NCBI GenBank assembly: GCA_951213105.1
Contig: OX578152.1
Coordinates: 75,262,680 to 75,326,679 of the forward strand
Direction: 5' to 3'
From: Amaurobius ferox
Lineage: Eukaryota > Arthropoda > Arachnida > Araneae > Amaurobiidae
Length of the DNA: 64,000 nt
The notes beneath the pieces are model-generated. The model saw only the letters and a program-made list of their open reading frames with translations. It was not told where the DNA came from and made no database searches. Of this stretch, positions 1 through 9,404 are shown one piece after another (within the stretch, counting starts at the first letter, position 1; each line of letters begins with the position of its first letter). The position numbers and the translations under genes were made by a program.

Positions 1-50
1 GGTCAGAATATTCAAGGGTAGCGAACAGGCTGGTCGCCAAAGGCGGCTAG
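1..50 (+). mobile_element. 3' terminus of a Helitron-like element (preceding unit)
   Basis: These 50 bases match 13003-13052 with one difference. They end in a short hairpin (GTCGCC, loop AAA, GGCGGC) abutting CTAG at 47-50, as expected for a Helitron 3' end (hairpin then CTRR). The next base pair, TC at 51, looks like the 5' end of another Helitron, so two elements lie head to tail with no host DNA between them. Confidence 0.6.
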
Positions 51-97
51 TCTTCTATATAATAAAAGGCAATGTCTGTGTGTGTGTGTGTCTGTCT

Positions 98-1085
98 GTC
101 TTATACACTATACGTTTCGCGACCGCGCGTCGGAGAGCTACGAAATTTGGCAATCGGAGACCCGGGGGGGAGGGAAGGGGACACATGAAAACCGATTTTT
201 AAAATTTTAATTATTTTTTTATTTATTTAATGTTTTATGCGATTTCGACCGTTTTTTGCCCTTTTTACCCTTTTTTCTCCACGATCCAGACATCGTAGAA
301 AAAAATAAATTACACCATCGGAAAGAGCAGAGAATTTCGAGTAAAAATATATCAATTTCAAATCTGAATTTCGATTTCTAATATTTTTTAAAGATTTTAA
401 AACAAAACTCACTTTTGGCTCAAAAAATCAATTTTTTGTTTTTAAATTCTCGCATCGTGAAAAGTACTCATAATTTCGACTAATAATTTACATTTTTAGA
501 AAGCTGAAATATCTGGCATTCTTACAAGTCTAATGTGGTCCAGAAATAATGAAAATTGCCTTCAGGATGGCAATTTTAAAGACGCCATGATTTTAAATTT
601 CTCGGCGTTCCGTTCGTTTCTCCCCCGCTGAAGCAGGGAAGGTGGTGGGTGGGGACGTCAAGGTGGAGGTGACGTCACGGTTCTGAATAGAGCGCCTTTG
701 CTCTATATAAATTATTATATTTATATTTTAAATGATGGGACGATCTGGATTTTTTAAATGTATATTTTAACTTTTGGATATTTTAATTTTATGGATATTT
801 TAAATGATAGAACAATGAAACAATGGAATGAGGATGATGGAATTAAGCATATGGTCATTTTAAATTGCAAATTAGCGCGCGGGAAGTTAGCGGTAGGCCC
901 GGGTTCGATTCCCGCCACTGCCAAAACTGCCGCCGTGTTTACGTGGAATACGATCACGTTAAATATGTGGGTCCGTAAGTCCTCCCGAGAGGTTGGTGGT
1001 AGGGGAAGGAGGATACGGCCCCTGTGGATGCCTCCCCCACTGGGTTCCCGTCTAAATTGGGTGAATATGTAGAAAGTTATGGAGA
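98..1085 (+). repeat. Helitron body repeat, copy 1
   Basis: The block starts at TCTTATACACTATACG and runs through an AT-rich segment and TCTATATAAATTATTATAT to a degenerate tRNA-like unit and the CCCACTGGGTTCCCGTC motif. It recurs at 1459-2438 and 10776-11766 with scattered substitutions only. Small ORFs within it show no protein signature and differ between copies, so I regard the block as non-coding. Confidence 0.85.
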
Positions 1086-1380
1086 TTGTCGCGGAGGGCG
1101 CGGCAGCCCAGTGGTTAGCGCGCGGGAATTGCACTCAGTAGGCCCGGGTTCGATTCCCGCCGCTGCCAAAACTTACGCCACGTTCACGCAGAGTACGATC
1201 ACGTTAAACATGTGGGTTCGTGAGTCCTTCCGAGAGGTTGGTGGTAGGGGAAGGAGGGTACGGTCTAAATTGGGTGAATAAAAAGAAAGTTATGGAGATT
1301 GTCGCGGAGGGCGAAGTAGCCCAGTGGTCAGCGCGCGGGAATTGCACGCGGTAGGCCCGGGTTCGATTTCCGCCACTGAC
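868..1380 (+). repeat. tRNA-derived units (SINE-like), three in tandem
   Basis: The units lie at about 871-919 (B-box half only), 1097-1167 and 1309-1380. The full units carry an A-box-like AGCCCAGTGGTTAGCGCG and a perfect B box, GGTTCGATTCC, in which a G-C stem flanks the TTCGATT loop. The 3' acceptor-like end is CACTGCC. They are followed by a shared non-tRNA body of about 130 bp ending near GGTGAATAAAAAGAAAG. This is the architecture of a tRNA-derived SINE head. The anticodon arm is degenerate, so these are not functional tRNAs. Confidence 0.75.
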
Positions 1381-1458
1381 ATGGAGTACGATCACGTTAA
1401 ACATATGGGTCCGTATGTTTTTCCGAGAGGTTGGCGGTAGGGGAAGGAGGGTACGTTC

Positions 1459-2438
1459 CCTGTCTTATACACTATACGTTTCGCGACCGCGCGTCGGAGA
1501 GCTACGAAATTTGGCAATCGGAGACCTGGGGGGGAGGGAAGGGGACACGTGAAAACCGATTTTCAAAATTCTAATTATTTTTTTATTTATTTAATGTTTT
1601 ATGCGATTTCGACCTTTTTTTGCCCTTTTTGCCCTTTTTTCTCCATGATCCAGACGTCGTAGAAAAAAACAACTCACACCATCGGAAAGAGCAGACAATT
1701 ACGAGTAAAAATATATCAATTTCAAATCTCCATTTCGATTTCTAATATTTTTTAAAGATTTTAAAACAAAAGTCACTTTTGGCAAAAAAAACGATTTTTG
1801 GTTTTTAAATTCTCGCATAGTAAAAAGTACTCATAATTTCGACTAATAATTTACATTTTTAGAAAGCTGAAATATCTGGCATTCTTACAAGTCTAGTCTG
1901 GTCCTGAAATAATGAAAATTGCCTTCAGGATCGCAATTTTAAAGACGTCATGATTTTAAATTTCTCGGCGTTCCGTTCGTTTCTCCCCCGCTGAAGCAGG
2001 GAAGGTGGTGGGTGGGGACGTCAAGGTGGAGGTGACGTCACGATTCTGAATAGAGCACCTTTGCTCTATATAAATTATTATATTTATATTTTAAATGATG
2101 GGACGATCTGGATTTTTTAAATGTATATTTTAACTTTTGGATATTTTAAATGGATATTTTAATTTTATGGATATTTTAAATGATGGAACAATGAAACAAT
2201 GGAATGAGGATGATGGAATTAAGCATATGGTCATTTTAAATTGCAAATTAGCGCGCGGGAAGTTAGCGGTAGGCCCGGGTTCGATTCCCGCCACTGCCAA
2301 AACTGCCGCCGTGTTTACGTGGAATACGATCACGTTAAATATGTGGGTCCGTAAGTCCTTCCGAGAGGTTGGTGGTAGGGGAAGGAGGATACGGCCCCTG
2401 TGGATGCCTCCCCCACTGGGTTCCCGTCTAAATTGGGT
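1459..2438 (+). repeat. Helitron body repeat, copy 2
   Basis: This is a second copy of the 98-1085 block. It begins abruptly at 1459, joined to a truncated GGAAGGAGGGTACGTTCC segment, so it reflects an internal duplication or truncated tandem unit. It was originally continuous with 4279 onward; the minus-strand LINE 2439-4264 now splits it. Confidence 0.85.
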
Positions 2439-4264
2439 TGAAGACCCAGACCGTCCGGCTCGTCCAGAGGACATGAGCAGCCATTTGGACGGCCGGGAAA
2501 AAGAAAGCCGAAGCTAACTCCCAAGGCCAACGTCCCGCGGTTCAGCCAACACCAACCAACACCAGGGCCCCACGAGCTTCCCGCAGCGGGCGCCGAAACA
2601 GGGCAAAGTTTATTTAAGAAACTTAAAAAATTTTTACATTGGAGGGGTTACAAGTTTCCACCACTTAAGGGAACAGAAATTTTTCAGGTGGAGAAAGCAC
2701 AAACGGCTGACTAAAATTCAAATATTAAAGTTGAAGTTGACATAATATGCTGGACACTGAGTACTAATATACAAAAAACAAAACAGAAAACAAAACAGAA
2801 AACAAGACAAAACTGGCAAAAGCCAACAACACTACGCAACAAGGGGGTAACACCTCCGGGGAACCGACCAGAGGAAGAGGGGATAACTCACAAGCTGATT
2901 AGTTAATATGATTTGAAATTTCTCTTGCGATGAGCACACAGTTTTTAATTTTTTCGATGGAAGATTTGTTGGAACTGACTCTCGAGAACCATGCTGCACA
3001 GTTAGGAGGGGAAGGTTTAGTGAGATGAAAATTTTTTGTATGAGGGCAAGAAAATATGAAGTGGTCTGCGTCGCCATAGGCGCCGCAGGAGCAACTAGAA
3101 GTAGATTTATGCTTGAAGAAATAAAGGTAATCCATGAATGGCCCATGTCCTGTAATAAAGTAGATTAGATATTTATTTGTTATTTGAGTAGAAGATTTAA
3201 CTTGGGGTAAAAATAAAGAAATACGGGCGGGATCATGGGTCCGAGGGGAAACATATGCGTTAAGATAATCCTGCCAAAGGAGGGATATATTTGATTTACA
3301 GAATTTTTTAAGAAGGGAAAAGGGGAAGGGAAGGGAAAAAGGGGAGCCTGAAATAGTTGCTTGCTTGGCAAACTTATCAGCAGCCTCGTTCCCGGAGACG
3401 TCAGAGTGGGCCTTAACCCAACGTAAGTTTATAAGATTTTTGCTTGCAATGACATTTTGTTTAATTTTTAATAGGTAATTTGATTTGTTTTTAACTGAAT
3501 CTAAGGCCGAAAGGGAGGAAAGACTGTCAGTAAAAATGTTAATTTTTAAATTATTGGTTGAGGCCCAGTTTACGGCAAAGTCAATAGCGGCAATTTCTGC
3601 CTGAAAAACTGTGTTCCCATCGGCAAGTTTAAATTTAAATGTTTCAAGAAGGGAGTCTAGGTTAAATATACAGATGGCAAATCCAGTGTTATTATCAATG
3701 GAGGAGCCATCTGTATAAACATTTAAGTCTGAAAAGGAAGAGGGAGGGCAGGGAGCAAGGTTAACAATCCTGGAAGCGGAAGGAACTGAAGATAAGGGGC
3801 GGTTAAAATCAAAAAGGGAGGGGGAAGGGATTTCTAAATTAGTAAAAAGATTTATTCTGTGTTTCCAAAAGATATATTTTTTATAATTAGTATTTATTAC
3901 AATATGAATGGGGGGAATTCCTGTAATGGAGAAAAGAGAAATGTTAGAAGTGGTCCGAAAGCCAGCAGAAATTTTTAGGAGAAAAATCCTTTGAAGAGAA
4001 ATTAGTTTTTTAATCTGATCCCCCGTTAAAGCATGACCCCAAATGCCCGCGCCATAAATAATAGATTTTTCAATTACTGTTAAATACCATATTTTTAATA
4101 AGGATTTATCTACCCCCCAGTTATTGCCTGACACCCGCCCAAAGGTGTTGGCGATCTTGTAACATTTCTCCTTAAGGTTAAAAATGTGGGTACTCCATTT
4201 TAAATTATCATCAATAGTAATTCCTAAATATGATAAGGAGCGGGAGGTAGGAATTTTGTGATTT
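2439..4264 (-). mobile_element. 5'-truncated R1/I-like non-LTR retrotransposon
   Basis: The insertion is flanked by a 14-bp target duplication, CGTCTAAATTGGGT, at 2425-2438 and 4265-4278. On the minus strand it carries the end of the reverse transcriptase, a complete RNase H domain and a zinc-knuckle-like motif. A 460-bp 3' UTR follows, containing AATAAA and ending in ...GGTCTGGGTCTTCA. There is no poly(A) tail. Its protein is related to, but clearly different from, the plus-strand copy at 5880-9404, so two subfamilies have been active here. Confidence 0.88.
2899..4264 (-). pseudogene. Partial LINE ORF2: RT thumb, RNase H and C-terminal CxC...H...C motif
   Basis: About 455 codons are open to the stop at 2899. 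The visible order is SYLGITIDDNLKW (end of RT), then YTDGSS, FQAEIAAIDFA, FTDSLSSLSAL and LRWVKAHSDVSGNEAADKFA (RNase H with its catalytic acidic residues and the HxxxxGNExAD block), then CSCGAYGDADHFIFSC. Endonuclease and RT palm are missing because of 5' truncation. The frame continues upstream into the tRNA-like repeat (to 4350), but that N-terminal part is not element sequence. The intact frame implies a young insertion. Confidence 0.85.
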
Positions 4265-4312
4265 CGTCTAAATTGGGTGAATATATAGAAAGTTATGGAG
4301 ATTGTCGCGGAG

Positions 4313-4383
4313 GGCGCGGCAGCCCAGTGGTTAGCGCGCGGGAATTGCACTCAGTAGGCCCGGGTTCGATTCCCGCCACTGCC
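4313..4383 (+). repeat. tRNA-derived unit
   Basis: This has the same A-box/B-box head as 1097-1167, with GGTTCGATTCCC and a CACTGCC end, followed by the shared body to about 4500. It is the continuation of body copy 2 beyond the minus-strand LINE. Confidence 0.75.
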
Positions 4384-4499
4384 AAAACTTACGCCACGTT
4401 CACGCAGAGTACGATCACGTTAAACATGTGGGTTCGTGAGTCCTTCCGAGAGGTTGGTGGTAGGGGAAGGAGGGTACGGTCTAAATTGGGTGAATAAAA

Positions 4500-4712
4500 A
4501 GAAAGTTAAACTATATGCACCGAGAAGCCGTGAGTACGATCACGTTAAACGTGTGGGACTGCAAGTCCTTCCGAGAGGTTTGTGGTAGGGGAAGGAGGGT
4601 ACGGTCTCTTTGGATGCCTCCCCCATTGGGTTCCGGTCTAAATTGTATGGCACTTCCTGGCCTTCCAAGCAGTTACCTTACACCTTTCTGGTAGGTCGCG
4701 CCAACGAGTACG
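4500..4712 (+). other. Helitron 3'-region fragment with deletion junctions
   Basis: After AAAGAAAGTTAA the sequence jumps (a deletion junction near 4509-4535) into the 3'-proximal Helitron region, CTTCCTGGCCTTCCAAG...GGTCGCGCCAACGAGT. That region also occurs at about 10648-10706 and 12935-12993. At 4713 the order switches to reverse-complement repeat sequence, which marks an inversion breakpoint. Confidence 0.65.
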
Positions 4713-5243
4713 TAAACACGGCGGCAATTTTGGGAATCGAACCCGGGCCTGGTAACTGGTTGGACGGCCAGGATGTGCCACCCAATTTAGACCGGAACCC
4801 AGTGGGGGAGGCATCCACAGGGAACGTACCCTCCTTCCCCTACCACCAACCTCTCGGAAAAACATACGGACCCATATGTTTAACGTGATCGTACTCCATG
4901 TCAGTGGCGGAAATCGAACCCGGGCCTACCGCGTGCAATTCCCGCGCGCTAACCACTGGGCTACTTCGCCCTCCGCGACAATCTCCATAACTTTCTTTTT
5001 ATTCACCCAATTTAGACCGTACCCTCCTTCCCCTACCACCAACCTCTCGGAAGGACTCACGAACCCACATGTTTAACGTGATCGTACTCTGCGTGAACGT
5101 GGCGTAAGTTTTGGCAGTGGCGGAAATCGAACCCGGGCCTACTGAGTGCAATTCCCGCGCGCTAACCACTGGGCTGCCGCGCCCTCCGCGACAATCTCCA
5201 TAACTTTCTACATATTCACCCAATTTAGACGGGAACCCAGTGG
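4713..5243 (-). repeat. Inverted Helitron repeat segment with two tRNA-derived units
   Basis: This is the reverse complement of sequence like 11740-12260. Minus-strand tRNA-like heads lie at about 4903-4975 and 5114-5184, with the B box reading GGAAATCGAACCC or similar on the plus strand. The segment resumes in the same inverted orientation beyond the plus-strand LINE (10624-10644), so one inverted block was later split by that LINE. Confidence 0.75.
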
Positions 5244-5938
5244 TTAGGAAACAAACCATAATGCTCGAGATAGAGCAAACTGTACAGCCATGCAAAGGGA
5301 ACTTTCCCGCATTAAAGAACTTCAAAAAACGGCGTGAAGGCATTGAGTGAGATATAGTATGTTGAAGTGTGCTTCTATGTGTTTGTGCCTTATAAGTGAT
5401 GATATAATGTACCTTTTATTCATATATTTTTGTGCTTTGTTGATTCCCTCATCTGTGCTCCGTTGCGTTGAATTCTCCCGATGGTGATTGAAATATTACA
5501 AATTAATGCAAACCACTCACTCTCTGCTCACAACAACCTACTGAGTGCAATTCCCGCGCGCTAACCACTGGGCTGCCGCGCCCTCCGCGACAATCTCCAT
5601 AACTTTCTACATATTCACCCAATTTAGACGGGAACCCAGTGGTTAGGAAACAAACCATAATGCTCGAGATAGAGCAAACTGTACAGCCATGCAAAGGGAA
5701 CTTTCCCGCATTAAAGAACTTCAAAAAACGGCGTGAAGGCATTGAGTGAGATATAGTATGTTGAAGTGTGCTTCTATGTGTTTGTGCCTTATAAGTGATG
5801 ATATAATGTACCTTTTATTCATATATTTTTGTGCTTTGTTGATTCCCTCATCTGTGCTCTGTTGCGTTGAATTCTCCCGATGGTGATTGAAATATTACAA
5901 ATTAATGCAAACCACTCACTCTCTGCTCACAACAATCT
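5141..5938 (+). repeat. 399-bp tandem duplication across the LINE 5' junction
   Basis: Positions 5141-5539 and 5540-5938 are nearly identical; I see C/T differences in CTCYGTTG and near the end in CAACAAYCTAC. The unit includes flanking inverted repeat, the LINE target site and the first approximately 296 bp of the LINE, including the first ORF2 codons. The duplication therefore happened after LINE insertion, or is an assembly artefact. Confidence 0.85.
5246..5350 (+). pseudogene. Possible C-terminal remnant of LINE ORF1 (gag-like)
   Basis: Directly from the LINE start a frame is open for 34 codons (basic tail ...KNFKKRREGIE) and then stops, 129 bp before the first ORF2-type ATG at 5480. An open frame running off the 5' end of the element is what a 5' truncation inside ORF1 would leave. 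It is repeated at about 5645-5749 by the tandem duplication. It is too short to assign by domain. Confidence 0.3.
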
Positions 5939-8900
5939 ACTACAATACGCAATAGAAAAATCTTTAGACATAGTGAGCTTGCAGGAACCTTTTCTTTCCG
6001 AGGGGTCGGTATTACGCCCTCCTCTCGGAATCAAACAATTTAACTCCACATCCAATAAAGCCTCCTTACTTTTTCTTAACCCTAACATCCCTGCGGTCCT
6101 TAAATTTAAATCTACAGCCTTTGTGGCCGCAGAGATTTGCCTTCCGAATAAGAAAAAAATTAATATTATCTCTATATACTGCCCACCTCACCAACCAATT
6201 ACTGAAATTCTCTCGGAGTTATCAGAATTCGATTTCTTCTCATCTGATTACCTCATCCTTGGAGACTTCAACGCCCGGGCTTTGATGTGGGGATATGCAT
6301 TCATTGATCAACGGGGATACAGCGTAGTGGACTTCTGTTTAGAAAATAATTTAATTGTGGTAAACGATCCCGCTTGTGGTCCAACATTCGTATCACACTC
6401 TGGTAAAGGATTCCCTGACTTAACTTTAGTTTCATACGGTCTATTCGACCATATTCAAAAATGGGAGATTCTCTCAACTGATTCCTTTAGTGACCACCGC
6501 TATATTAAAATAACGCTAGAACTTGACCCTCCTCCGGACACCTCCTTTTTTCTAAAAACTAATTTTTCCATTGGAAAATTCATTTATCACTTTAAATCCC
6601 ACCTCCCTTCCCTTTCTAGATCTCTTGACGAAATCTCTGATTCCACCACCCTTAACAAATTCATTCAAAACTTTATTCAAATCACTCAAACTTGCGCCTT
6701 TCAAAACATTAAAAAGAAAAAAGTTAACAACCGCCCTGGTTTTAAATGGTGGAATCCCTCGCTAGCTAAATTACGCAATTTTGTTACAGCCTTGAAGAAA
6801 CGTATAATATCACTTGAGAGAAACTCTGCTCCCTCGGAACAGATTTCCGAGATCAAAATTAAATACAAACTTAATCGTGCCAGATACAAAAAACTAATCA
6901 ATAAATCTAAAACGGAATCCTGGAGAAATTTTTGTACAGACTGCTCTTCAAAATTCGGCACACACTTTAAATTTGCATTTCAAAAAGAAAACAAATTTAA
7001 CAACATTAATTTACAATTTCCTGACGATCTGAACATGGACTACTCTTCTAAAATTCGACGTCTTTTGGACCATAGCTTTAGAGATGATAGTTCCTTCACC
7101 GGCTTTCCTGAATATTCACTTCCGGACGATGGGATGGGTTCGGTTTCGGATGAAGAGCTCTCCTTGGTCATCAATAATCTCCCTAATGGTAAAGCTCCGG
7201 GATTAGATAAAATAGATTTTAAAATATGGAAAACTTTATATAATTCATTTCCCTTCCTTTTTTCAAGGATTTTTAACTTGTGTTTTAGATATTGCTATTT
7301 TCCCATATGCTTAAGAAATGCCAAAATTCTGTTTCTAAATAAACCAGGTAAAGACCCCACTCTATGCTCTTCCTACCGATCGATATGTCTCCTACCGACC
7401 TTCGGAAAAATTTTAGAAAAAATCTTCGTAAATAAATTAAACTACTGGCTTTTGACCAAAGGGGCTCTTCACCCTCTTCAATTTGGGTTTCGCGAGATGG
7501 TCAGCTGTGAGGAGGCTACTCACACCTTGGTCACTGAGATTCGAAAGTTTAAACCGGGTCATTTTGTTTCGCTCACCACTGTGGACATCAGCGGAGCGTT
7601 CGATTCATTAGATTGGAACATCCTTCCCTCTACGCTTGAAAATATACATTTACCTCCAGAATATCAAACCTTTATATATTCATACTTAAGCTCCCGGCAG
7701 ATAACCTACTCAGATGAAATCTATTCCACTTCTAAAACAATCTCTCTTGGTGCTCCACAGGGTTCGTGCTTGTCCCCTATCCTGTGGAACATCTACTTTA
7801 ATAAAACCTTGCAACTGAATAATGACATCCAATATCTACAGGCTTTCGCTGATGATCTCGCGGTGGTGACGTTTGGTGACTCCCTCGCTCAGGTTACTCT
7901 CCGCACTAACTGCCTATTGACCTCCCTTACCTCTTCCCTCTCTTCCCTTCATCTCTCCATCTCTTCGGAAAAATCCCAGTGCATAATTTTCAACAAAACA
8001 AGAGCGAAACGCCGCCAAAATCCAAGAATAAAAATCCTAAACAAACCAATCAAAATTACACGTCACCTCAAATATTTGGGAATCATCATAGATGATAATC
8101 TTACCTGGAGTCCTCACATTTTTTATCTTAAAGAGAAATGCTTAAAGCTCTCTTCTACTTTCGGGAAAATCGCGGGTAACAACTGGGGTGTAAACAAGTC
8201 ATACCTTAAAATCTGGTATCTTACTGTAATAGAGAAGATTATTACTTTTAGCTCTGGGATATGGGGTAAAAACTTAACGGGGGAACAAATCACACGTCTT
8301 ATTTCTCTGCAAAGGATTTTCCTTTTAAAAATTTCAACCGGCTTTAGAACAACTTCGAGCATCTCTCTTTATTCAATCACAGGAATTCCCCCTATTCAAT
8401 TCGTAATACATACTCTTTACAAAAAATTCCATTTTAGGCATCTCCAAACCGATCTTTTCCCTGACTCCTCTCTCCCTGCTCCCTCCCTTTTTGATTCCCT
8501 GGTCCCCTTCTCACTTACACACCCCTCTCTTCGAATTGTAAATCTCCGATCGACAGAACCTTCATCCTTCTCTGACTATAACATTTATACAGACGGATCA
8601 AAGATGGAAGACAAAATTGGCTTTGCCGTCTGTATATATAACAAAAGTGACCTGGTTGAAACATTTGCATATAAACTCTCCAGCGGGAACACAGTATTTC
8701 AGGCTGAAATTTCAGCCATTAAGATAGCAATTCAATGGGCCATGGACAACAACTTAAAAGTCAATATATTCTCTGATAGCTTGTCCTCTATTCTGGCACT
8801 CAAATCCGTAAAAAACAAAACTAAACTTCTGAGAGATATCAAACATTTGGCACATTCGGCATCAAAATTAATTAACCTCCGATGGGTTAAGGCCCATGCA

Positions 8901-9404
8901 GGAATATTGGGAAATGAAGCTGCTGATACCCTTGCTAAAGAAGCTGCTAATTCTGGACTCCCTTATTCGATCCCCTACCCTTTCTCCCTTTTAACTGCTT
9001 ATTGTAAAAAATACCTTCTAAACTCCTGGCAGCAATACTTAAACGACTATATATCCCCCCGAACTCATGATCCGTCGCGTATTATTGACTTCCTCCCTCA
9101 GGTAAATCCTTCCCTCCAAATTTTTAACAAAAACCTGATTTATTTTATTACAGGACACGGCCCCTTTTTAGATTACTTAAAATATTTTAAACACAAAAAT
9201 ACCTCTAATTGTATTTGTAACGTTTTCGGAGATGCGGATCATTATATATTTTCCTGTCCCCATACTAAAAATTTCCACCTCGTTCGTCCTTCCCCTAGTC
9301 ATCGTGCAGCTTGGTTTTCCAATGTCTGCAAAAACAAAACTCTAATAAATAAAATACAGAACTGTGTTCGTGTTGCGAGAGAAATTTCTAATAAGGTGAA
9401 GTGA
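5880..9404 (+). CDS. LINE ORF2 polyprotein: endonuclease, reverse transcriptase, RNase H
   Basis: The ORF is 1174 codons, uninterrupted, starting MVIEILQINAN. An APE-type endonuclease occupies about residues 1-225 (QINAN, SLQEPF near 35, GDFNAR near 127, SDH near 204). The reverse transcriptase spans about 430-760 (NGKAPGLDKID, VDISGAFDSLDW near 567, GAPQGSCLSP near 622, FADD at about 656, HLKYLGIIIDD). RNase H spans about 895-1030 (YTDGS near 902, QAEISAI, FSDSLSS, WVKAHAGILGNEAADTLA). A CxC-x7-H-x4-C knuckle lies near 1110. It would nick target DNA and prime reverse transcription of its own RNA. The frame and all catalytic motifs look intact, so it may be active or recently active. The ATG at 5880 sits at the natural start of the endonuclease fold; a duplicate start at 5480 belongs to the tandem repeat and runs into a non-LINE sequence. 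Confidence 0.95.
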   Translation: MVIEILQINANHSLSAHNNLLQYAIEKSLDIVSLQEPFLSEGSVLRPPLGIKQFNSTSNKASLLFLNPNIPAVLKFKSTAFVAAEICLPNKKKINIISIYCPPHQPITEILSELSEFDFFSSDYLILGDFNARALMWGYAFIDQRGYSVVDFCLENNLIVVNDPACGPTFVSHSGKGFPDLTLVSYGLFDHIQKWEILSTDSFSDHRYIKITLELDPPPDTSFFLKTNFSIGKFIYHFKSHLPSLSRSLDEISDSTTLNKFIQNFIQITQTCAFQNIKKKKVNNRPGFKWWNPSLAKLRNFVTALKKRIISLERNSAPSEQISEIKIKYKLNRARYKKLINKSKTESWRNFCTDCSSKFGTHFKFAFQKENKFNNINLQFPDDLNMDYSSKIRRLLDHSFRDDSSFTGFPEYSLPDDGMGSVSDEELSLVINNLPNGKAPGLDKIDFKIWKTLYNSFPFLFSRIFNLCFRYCYFPICLRNAKILFLNKPGKDPTLCSSYRSICLLPTFGKILEKIFVNKLNYWLLTKGALHPLQFGFREMVSCEEATHTLVTEIRKFKPGHFVSLTTVDISGAFDSLDWNILPSTLENIHLPPEYQTFIYSYLSSRQITYSDEIYSTSKTISLGAPQGSCLSPILWNIYFNKTLQLNNDIQYLQAFADDLAVVTFGDSLAQVTLRTNCLLTSLTSSLSSLHLSISSEKSQCIIFNKTRAKRRQNPRIKILNKPIKITRHLKYLGIIIDDNLTWSPHIFYLKEKCLKLSSTFGKIAGNNWGVNKSYLKIWYLTVIEKIITFSSGIWGKNLTGEQITRLISLQRIFLLKISTGFRTTSSISLYSITGIPPIQFVIHTLYKKFHFRHLQTDLFPDSSLPAPSLFDSLVPFSLTHPSLRIVNLRSTEPSSFSDYNIYTDGSKMEDKIGFAVCIYNKSDLVETFAYKLSSGNTVFQAEISAIKIAIQWAMDNNLKVNIFSDSLSSILALKSVKNKTKLLRDIKHLAHSASKLINLRWVKAHAGILGNEAADTLAKEAANSGLPYSIPYPFSLLTAYCKKYLLNSWQQYLNDYISPRTHDPSRIIDFLPQVNPSLQIFNKNLIYFITGHGPFLDYLKYFKHKNTSNCICNVFGDADHYIFSCPHTKNFHLVRPSPSHRAAWFSNVCKNKTLINKIQNCVRVAREISNKVK

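Noticed and set aside
1097..1167. Functional tRNA gene
   Set aside because: A and B boxes are present, but the acceptor and anticodon stems do not pair well and the unit is followed by a constant non-tRNA body in many copies; it is a tRNA-derived repeat.
754..2530. Several 60-126-aa ORFs on both strands (for example 758-1072, 2137-2517)
   Set aside because: They run through the tRNA-like and Helitron repeats, recur wherever the repeat recurs, overlap on both strands and show no protein signature.
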